Assembly (NCBI RefSeq): GCF_001894885.1
Contig: NZ_BCXB01000029.1
Coordinates: forward strand, 1-53,922
Source: Rhodococcus marinonascens NBRC 14363
GTDB lineage: Bacteria > Actinomycetota > Actinomycetes > Mycobacteriales > Mycobacteriaceae
Length of the DNA stretch: 53,922 bases
Direction: 5' to 3'
Position numbers and translations under genes: made by a program. The notes beneath the pieces are model-generated. The model had not been told where the DNA came from and did no database searches. It saw only the letters and a list, made by a program, of their open reading frames with translations. Positions 50,793 to 53,922 of this stretch are shown here, piece by piece (the first letter of the stretch is position 1; every line of letters starts with the position of its first letter).

Positions 50793-50828
50793 ATTCGTGT
50801 ACAAAGAACCTATTCGTGTACAAGGAAC
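50793..50828. repeat. Two direct repeats, 17 bp, 19-bp period
   Basis: ATTCGTGTACAAAGAAC (50793-50809) and ATTCGTGTACAAGGAAC (50812-50828) differ at one base. Each contains the palindrome TGTACA. A 19-bp period, nearly two helix turns, suits side-by-side binding of a regulator. They lie about 70 bp before the remnant gene at 50898. Confidence 0.75.
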
Positions 50829-50897
50829 GCTCGGCAACCATTCCGAACAACGGCTCTGGTTGGTTGCCGTGTAGGTACGACAGAACAGGGAAACGAA

Positions 50898-51381
50898 GTG
50901 AGTTACAGGCAAGAGCGGCGCAACGCGCACTGGACGGCGTTGGTAGCTCTGTCATCTGCTTCAGCGAAGGCTGTGCGACTACCGTGAAGACGGTCGAGGA
51001 GAAGGGCCTACGTTCCTGGCGAGGGCGTGGCGACCGATCGTCGATGCCGGGTCCATCGATGTCGAGTTCGGGGCGTCAATGCTGAGTCTCGCAATCGCGA
51101 ACCCGTCGCTGAATCAGGGGATCGGAGCCAGCGTGGGGAACATCTGTGGTCCAGTCGGAGGCCTCGGCCGTGCCGAGAACGACCCGTTGGGCCACGGCGA
51201 GAAGCTTGCTAGTACAATCATGTTCATCTCATTCGACCCGGGACTTCCTGGCGGGCAGGGCATTCTGAATGCGCGGTCGATCGGCCGTGGGCCGGCACTG
51301 CCGGAGGATCAGGTGGGCAACGGGGAAGACCCACACGAATCGTCGCCGCGTCCTCGCCGTATCGATTGGGCTACGGATTGA
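50898..51381 (+). pseudogene. Probable remnant of a secreted-protein gene
   Basis: A GTG at 50898 opens a 29-residue frame (VSYRQERRNAHWTALVALSS) that looks like the start of a signal peptide but soon stops. In another frame the stretch from about 51053 reads SIDVEFGASMLSLAIANPSL and NQGIGASVGNICGPVGGLGR, a believable exported-protein sequence, before decaying into Pro/Arg-rich sequence. Together they look like a gene broken by frameshifts. A real 100-residue frame from the ATG at 51079 cannot be excluded. Function unknown. Confidence 0.4.
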
Positions 51382-51625
51382 GTCTAAGGAACATCACTTT
51401 CTCCAATCTGTCTCTGCAACAGTAGATCTGCGCATCTATTGATCCAGCTTGCGGACGACCAAGCTCTTGTGATGTCGAAAAGTTCTATGCACAAGGTGCC
51501 GGAAAATATTGCAGCAAAATAGTTTCCGATTGGTATACACTTTGGGCCAAGTTGATGATTTAATGTTATCGACGGTAACGGAGACGACGAATTCCGTTGC
51601 TGCGCTGCGACTACCAGGAGGATTC
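51382..51625 (+). promoter_or_regulatory. AT-rich leader of peptide cassette 1
   Basis: No gene. The DNA is markedly AT-richer than the genome average. Around 51558-51600 the sequence TTTAATGTTATCGACGG and then TAACGG resembles the segment upstream of cassette 3 (TCTAATGTATCGG, TAACGG at 53031-53054), so it is probably a shared promoter region. The -35 and -10 elements cannot be fixed by eye. Confidence 0.45.
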
Positions 51626-51703
51626 ATGGGAAGCACCACCATCACCGAGGTCATTGAATTCATCTTCGGTCAGCTCAGTGGTTCTGTGGACCAATTCAGC
51701 TGA
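51626..51703 (+). CDS. Cassette 1 peptide a (25 residues), PorH/PorA-like candidate
   Basis: An ATG preceded by AGGAGG encodes 25 residues starting MGSTTITEVIEFIFGQL and ending QFS. There is no signal peptide. Charges are Glu/Glu/Asp against none positive, with hydrophobic residues spaced for an amphipathic helix (VIEFIFGQL). The same pattern, MGS...F(I/V)F..L...F(F)S, is found in peptides at 52189 and 53100. Translation is supported by conservation of start, length, ribosome site and stop context among three copies, while the surrounding DNA has drifted. A channel-forming role is inferred from the groEL2-linked PorH/PorA of corynebacteria. Confidence 0.75.
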   Translation: MGSTTITEVIEFIFGQLSGSVDQFS

Positions 51704-51714
51704 TCGAACCGCTT

Positions 51715-51729
51715 CCCGGCGCTGCCGGG
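51715..51729 (+). other. Hairpin between peptides a and b, cassette 1
   Basis: CCCGGC-GCT-GCCGGG is a perfect six-base stem. Related but imperfect hairpins occur at the same place in cassettes 2 (about 52275-52290) and 3 (about 53183-53197). Without a T run it is not a standard terminator; it may stabilise or partly attenuate the mRNA between the two peptides. Confidence 0.5.
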
Positions 51730-51779
51730 ATGCACGTTTGACGAACTGGCGCACCTGCGTCCAAATGATGGAGGAAACA

Positions 51780-51881
51780 ATGGGAAGCTTGGCTGGCGGC
51801 ATCACCGCGATTTCATCAGTTTTTGAGGCGATCTTCGGGCTCGGAGGCGTGATTATCGCGGGGTCGATGGAGGACTCCTGA
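51780..51881 (+). CDS. Cassette 1 peptide b (33 residues), PorH/PorA-like candidate
   Basis: An ATG preceded by GGAGG encodes 33 residues: MGSLAGGITAISSVFEAIFG, then a hydrophobic LGGVIIAG and the end SMEDS. Peptide b differs from the other two b peptides in its acidic end; those finish SSL or GSL. The hydrophobic middle is long enough to cross or line a membrane as a helix. 76 bp separate it from peptide a, with a small hairpin between. Co-transcription with peptide a is likely. Confidence 0.72.
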   Translation: MGSLAGGITAISSVFEAIFGLGGVIIAGSMEDS

Positions 51882-52188
51882 CGAGCCGATAGACCTCGAC
51901 TCGGCCGTGGTGGTGGACTTGTTTCAGGGCCACAGCAGAGTTGATCGCTTCGGCTGTTTCAGTGTCATGCCGGCATCACTGTAGACGCTGGTGTCAGCCG
52001 AACGAGATTGAATCGGCGGGGCGGGATGATAGCGCTCCTGCCTTGCCGATGATCATCCTTGGTGTGGCATAGGTCGGAAACTGCTGTAAAACAGTGGTTT
52101 TCGATCCATTGGCACACACCGCAGAAGGCGCGAACACGGCAATGGATACATGAATTCCGTTGCTGAAGATCAATCAATAGGAGGATAC
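51882..52188 (+). other. Spacer and leader of cassette 2, with pspC 3'-end remnant at 51957-51990
   Basis: No gene. 51957-51990 matches 27 of 34 bases by eye with the 3' end of the pspC-like gene (53397-53430), including CTGCCGGCATCA-type sequence. Around 52046-52110 the DNA resembles 52766-52830 before cassette 3, showing that the spacer was duplicated with the peptides. GAATTCCGTTGCTG before peptide a also occurs before cassette 1. Confidence 0.6.
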
Positions 52189-52263
52189 ATGGGAAGCTTG
52201 ACATCCGATCTCGTCACGTTCATCTTCGGGAGCCTCGAAGATTTCACGGTGTTCTTCAGCTGA
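52189..52263 (+). CDS. Cassette 2 peptide a (24 residues), PorH/PorA-like candidate
   Basis: An ATG with TAGGAGG seven bases upstream encodes MGSLTSDLVTFIFGSLED and ends VFFS. It shares with the cassette 1 and 3 copies the MGS start, a phenylalanine-rich amphipathic core and the FS end followed by TGATC. It is acidic (two Asp, one Glu, no basic residues) and has no signal peptide. Confidence 0.75.
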   Translation: MGSLTSDLVTFIFGSLEDFTVFFS

Positions 52264-52336
52264 TCGAACTACCTTCCGGCGCCGCCGGGACGGATCTACA
52301 GACGGGCGCAGTGCGTCCAAGACCACGGAGGAAACT

Positions 52337-52426
52337 ATGGGAGACGCGGAGTCGGGAAGCATCGACGCGGGCATGTTGAAAATCGTGCTGCAAATAATGC
52401 AGGGTATCTTCACAAGCTCTCTGTGA
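52337..52426 (+). CDS. Cassette 2 peptide b (29 residues), PorH/PorA-like candidate
   Basis: An ATG preceded by GGAGG encodes MGDAESGSIDAGMLKIVLQI and ends IFTSSL. The N-terminal third is polar and acidic; the rest is a hydrophobic helix with one Lys. It has the same length and SL end as the cassette 3 copy. The leader GTGCGTCCAAGACCACGGAG resembles those before the other b peptides. Confidence 0.73.
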   Translation: MGDAESGSIDAGMLKIVLQIMQGIFTSSL

Positions 52427-52448
52427 TCCTGGCAAGCAGGTAGGGCCC

Positions 52449-52495
52449 GAAGCGCACTGTGCTCGTGGATTTTTTCCACGGCCGCAGTGCGCTTC
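52449..52495. terminator. Long hairpin after cassette 2
   Basis: GAAGCGCACTG and CGTGGA pair with TCCACG and CAGTGCGCTTC around a T-rich loop, a strong two-part stem 22 bases after the peptide b stop. A U-rich tail is weak (TTCTTGTTT six bases on), but the stem is the most stable structure in the spacer and probably ends the cassette transcript. Confidence 0.65.
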
Positions 52496-53099
52496 AGTCA
52501 TTCTTGTTTCGGTGTCTGAGTGTCTGGCCGGCATCAGCATCCACGCCGCTGGGTAGACGAGCGCGGCGGTGCCGCCCGTGACCGGTGCGCGATGACGGTC
52601 AGGGGACGGAAGAGATTGGCTTCGGTGGAGCCGAGTCGATGAAAAGACTATCGGGCACAGTTGCTGGAATCAATAGCGCATTTGTTGCCCGCTGTCTCTA
52701 ATTCGTCTCTGCCATAAGCAGAGTGACTAATTCACTGCGCGTCTGCCCATAATGCCGTTGTCGTGCCGATGATGTATTGGGTGTGGTGCTTGCAATCTGT
52801 TGCAGAAGGTGGATTTCGATCGATCTTCTTCCCTCGATCACGGGACCCCGAGAGCGGTGCCACTACCTACCCGAGCGCTGCCTCACCCTAGTGGAACTTG
52901 CAGAACGCCTTGTCGGGGGTATGCTCTCGTCGTGTTTCGATTGTGAGGTCCTCCTGCGTCCAGCATTGGGCATCGGACTCTAGATAGGCACCGGGACCAC
53001 CCGGGGAACCTGGTCATTTCAGAAAGCTGATCTAATGTATCGGAAAGTAACGGAATGTGAAGACCGCTGCTTGGAAACAACTGGCTAGCAGGAAGATTC
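52496..53099 (+). other. Spacer and leader of cassette 3, with pspC 3'-end remnant at 52517-52620
   Basis: About 600 bp without a supported gene. 52517-52620 aligns well with 53401-53505, the C-terminal coding part of the pspC-like gene, but its stop codon is lost and the match ends abruptly: a truncated duplicate. 52766-52830 resembles 52046-52110. Near 53031-53054 is a probable promoter region shared with cassette 1. A frame at 52777-52983 is Cys-rich and unconvincing. Confidence 0.6.
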
Positions 53100-53171
53100 A
53101 TGGGAAGCGTACCTGACGCACTCGCGTTCGTCTTCGATCTGCTCACAGAGACGGTGAAGTTCTTCAGCTGA
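53100..53171 (+). CDS. Cassette 3 peptide a (23 residues), PorH/PorA-like candidate
   Basis: An ATG with AGGAAG upstream encodes MGSVPDALAFVFDLLTETV, then KFFS. Compared with cassettes 1 and 2 it keeps MGS, the F(V/I)F core, a Leu-rich middle and the FFS end, and adds one Lys. The stop context AGCTGATC is the same in all three copies. No signal peptide. Confidence 0.75.
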   Translation: MGSVPDALAFVFDLLTETVKFFS

Positions 53172-53249
53172 TCAAACCACCTCTCGGCGCTATCGGGACG
53201 GACCTCTACCGAAGAGACGCACGATGCGTTCAAGTTCATGGAGAAACTG

Positions 53250-53339
53250 ATGGGAAGCGCTGATATCTCGTCCGCGATCATCTCGGGAGCGAAAGTTGTT
53301 CTGATGATCTTGTCTGGTTTTCTCGTGGGTTCTCTGTGA
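53250..53339 (+). CDS. Cassette 3 peptide b (29 residues), PorH/PorA-like candidate
   Basis: An ATG preceded by GGAGAAAC encodes MGSADISSAIISGAKVVLMI and ends FLVGSL. The hydrophobic part (VVLMILSGFLV) could span a membrane; a single Lys and a single Asp balance the charge. Same length and end as the cassette 2 copy. The next feature downstream is the convergent pspC-like gene. Confidence 0.73.
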   Translation: MGSADISSAIISGAKVVLMILSGFLVGSL

Positions 53340-53398
53340 TCCAGGCGAGCGGATAGGGTTCGACACAGCCCGTTTCAGTGCTTCTGGTTTCACGGGTT

Positions 53399-53605
53399 TC
53401 AGTGACCTGCCGGCATCAGCATCCACGCTGCCAGATAGACGAGCGCAGCGGTGCCGACCGTGACCAGCGCGGCGACGACGGTCAGCAGTCGGATGAGATT
53501 CACGTCGGCACCCACGTATTCGGCGAGGCCGCCGCAGACTCCCGCGAACATCTTCTGGTTTCCGGATCGAGTGAACTGGCGGGGAGTGTTGCTGTCGAAT
53601 GTCAT
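53399..53605 (-). CDS. PspC-domain small membrane protein
   Basis: 68 residues from the ATG at 53605 (the frame is open to 53638). After a short polar start it reads QFTRSGNQKMFAGVCGGLAE, YVGADVNLIRLLTVVAALVT, VGTAALVYLAAWMLMPAGH, a complete PspC domain with GVCGGLAEY and the hydrophobic hairpin. PspC proteins act in envelope-stress responses. Its 3' end was copied twice into the spacers of the peptide cassettes, so it belonged to the duplicated unit. Confidence 0.9.
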   Translation of the reverse strand: MTFDSNTPRQFTRSGNQKMFAGVCGGLAEYVGADVNLIRLLTVVAALVTVGTAALVYLAAWMLMPAGH

Positions 53606-53922
53606 GCTTGCAGTCTGGTCTGCGTGGCCAGTTCGCACATCGGGAGATACCCCGATCTCGACCCTGGTCTTTCGTCAGGGGTTTCCGTGTTCCGAGGTCG
53701 AGTTCCGCCGACCTCAGAACTGTGAAGGGCACAGGCCCGAGCGGACGTGATGTGCTCTCTGATTTGAATTTTCTGCGGCGCGTGGCTGTTGCAACTTCCG
53801 CGCCTCGTCCTGCACGGACCGCGAAGCGTCATGGAAGGCGTAGAGCGTTACCAATAATCGGCAATCGGGAGTTCAGCCCGGTTGCAATATCGGGTCAACA
53901 ACATCCTCCTCGGGGTGGTCGA
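53606..53922. other. No gene recognised at the right edge
   Basis: 317 bp with no convincing frame on either strand. A short inverted repeat, GAGGTCG ... CGACCTC at about 53693-53715, may be a weak regulatory or terminator element. A gene beyond the edge could have its leader here. Confidence 0.4.

Noticed and set aside
52777..52983. A 68-codon plus-strand frame between cassettes 2 and 3.
   Set aside because: Cys/Arg-rich, no ribosome site, and its 5' part aligns with noncoding spacer before cassette 2 in which the frame is not kept.
51626..53339. Reading the peptide cassettes as a type I toxin-antitoxin array.
   Set aside because: Small hydrophobic peptides in tandem fit such toxins, but no convincing antisense RNA promoter is visible and the strict a/b pairing is better explained by a two-component membrane structure. 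Kept as an alternative in the finding.

Overview
The window is high-GC actinobacterial DNA, most likely from a Rhodococcus or a close mycolic-acid relative. The evidence is the gene order, frequent GTG starts with 4-bp GTGA/ATGA overlaps, LGFP cell-wall repeats and a groEL2 carrying CIRCE sites. The backbone follows the order I know from Mycobacterium tuberculosis Rv0408 to Rv0440: pta-ackA, pknG-glnH-glnX, mutT3-like, thiE/thiO/thiS/thiG, lipoprotein peptidase, thiD, xthA, acetyltransferase, def, DUF3263, LytR_C protein, sodC, ybdK, AAA ATPase, pssA, psd, groEL2. The synteny is from memory, not from a search.

Layout. 1-507: end of a deazaflavin-dependent oxidoreductase. 576-3892: pta-ackA. 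3893-10270: an insertion between ackA and pknG. It has a divergent XRE repressor, several small unknown genes, a modular endolysin, two holin-like membrane proteins and a strong terminator, followed by eroded DNA that ends in a second, decayed copy of the ackA 3' end. No integrase or virion genes were seen. 10274-14906: pknG-glnH-glnX amino-acid sensing cassette, minus strand. 15082-18722: NUDIX gene and thiamine genes with a TPP riboswitch. 18834-20566: ABC exporter. 20637-24648: M28 lipoprotein peptidase, thiD and two tandem GNAT genes. 24734-27123: xthA, acetyltransferase and def. 27290-30113: small regulator, envelope protein, Cu/Zn SOD and glutamate-cysteine-ligase-like enzyme. 30179-36368: an Mnh/Mrp cation antiporter operon with fused mnhA-mnhB. 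36535-42553: NUDIX, membrane protein, AAA ATPase, pssA and psd. 42733-48749: SRPBCC protein, DadA-like oxidase, PucR regulator, alcohol dehydrogenase, HAD phosphatase and a secreted protein. 48978-50603: groEL2.

50604-53922 is the most unusual region. Downstream of groEL2, in DNA of lower GC, are three tandem cassettes. Each encodes two very short peptides (23-25 and 29-33 residues) that begin Met-Gly, have good ribosome sites and no signal peptide. Position, size and pairing resemble the PorH/PorA two-peptide cell-wall channel of Corynebacterium glutamicum, which is also linked to groEL2, although sequence resemblance is weak. Degraded copies of the 3' end of a neighbouring pspC-like gene lie between the cassettes, showing that a larger unit was duplicated.

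The pta-ackA, thiamine, phosphatidylethanolamine (pssA/psd) and antiporter genes are ordinary housekeeping. The lysis island and the peptide cassettes are the accessory parts worth follow-up.
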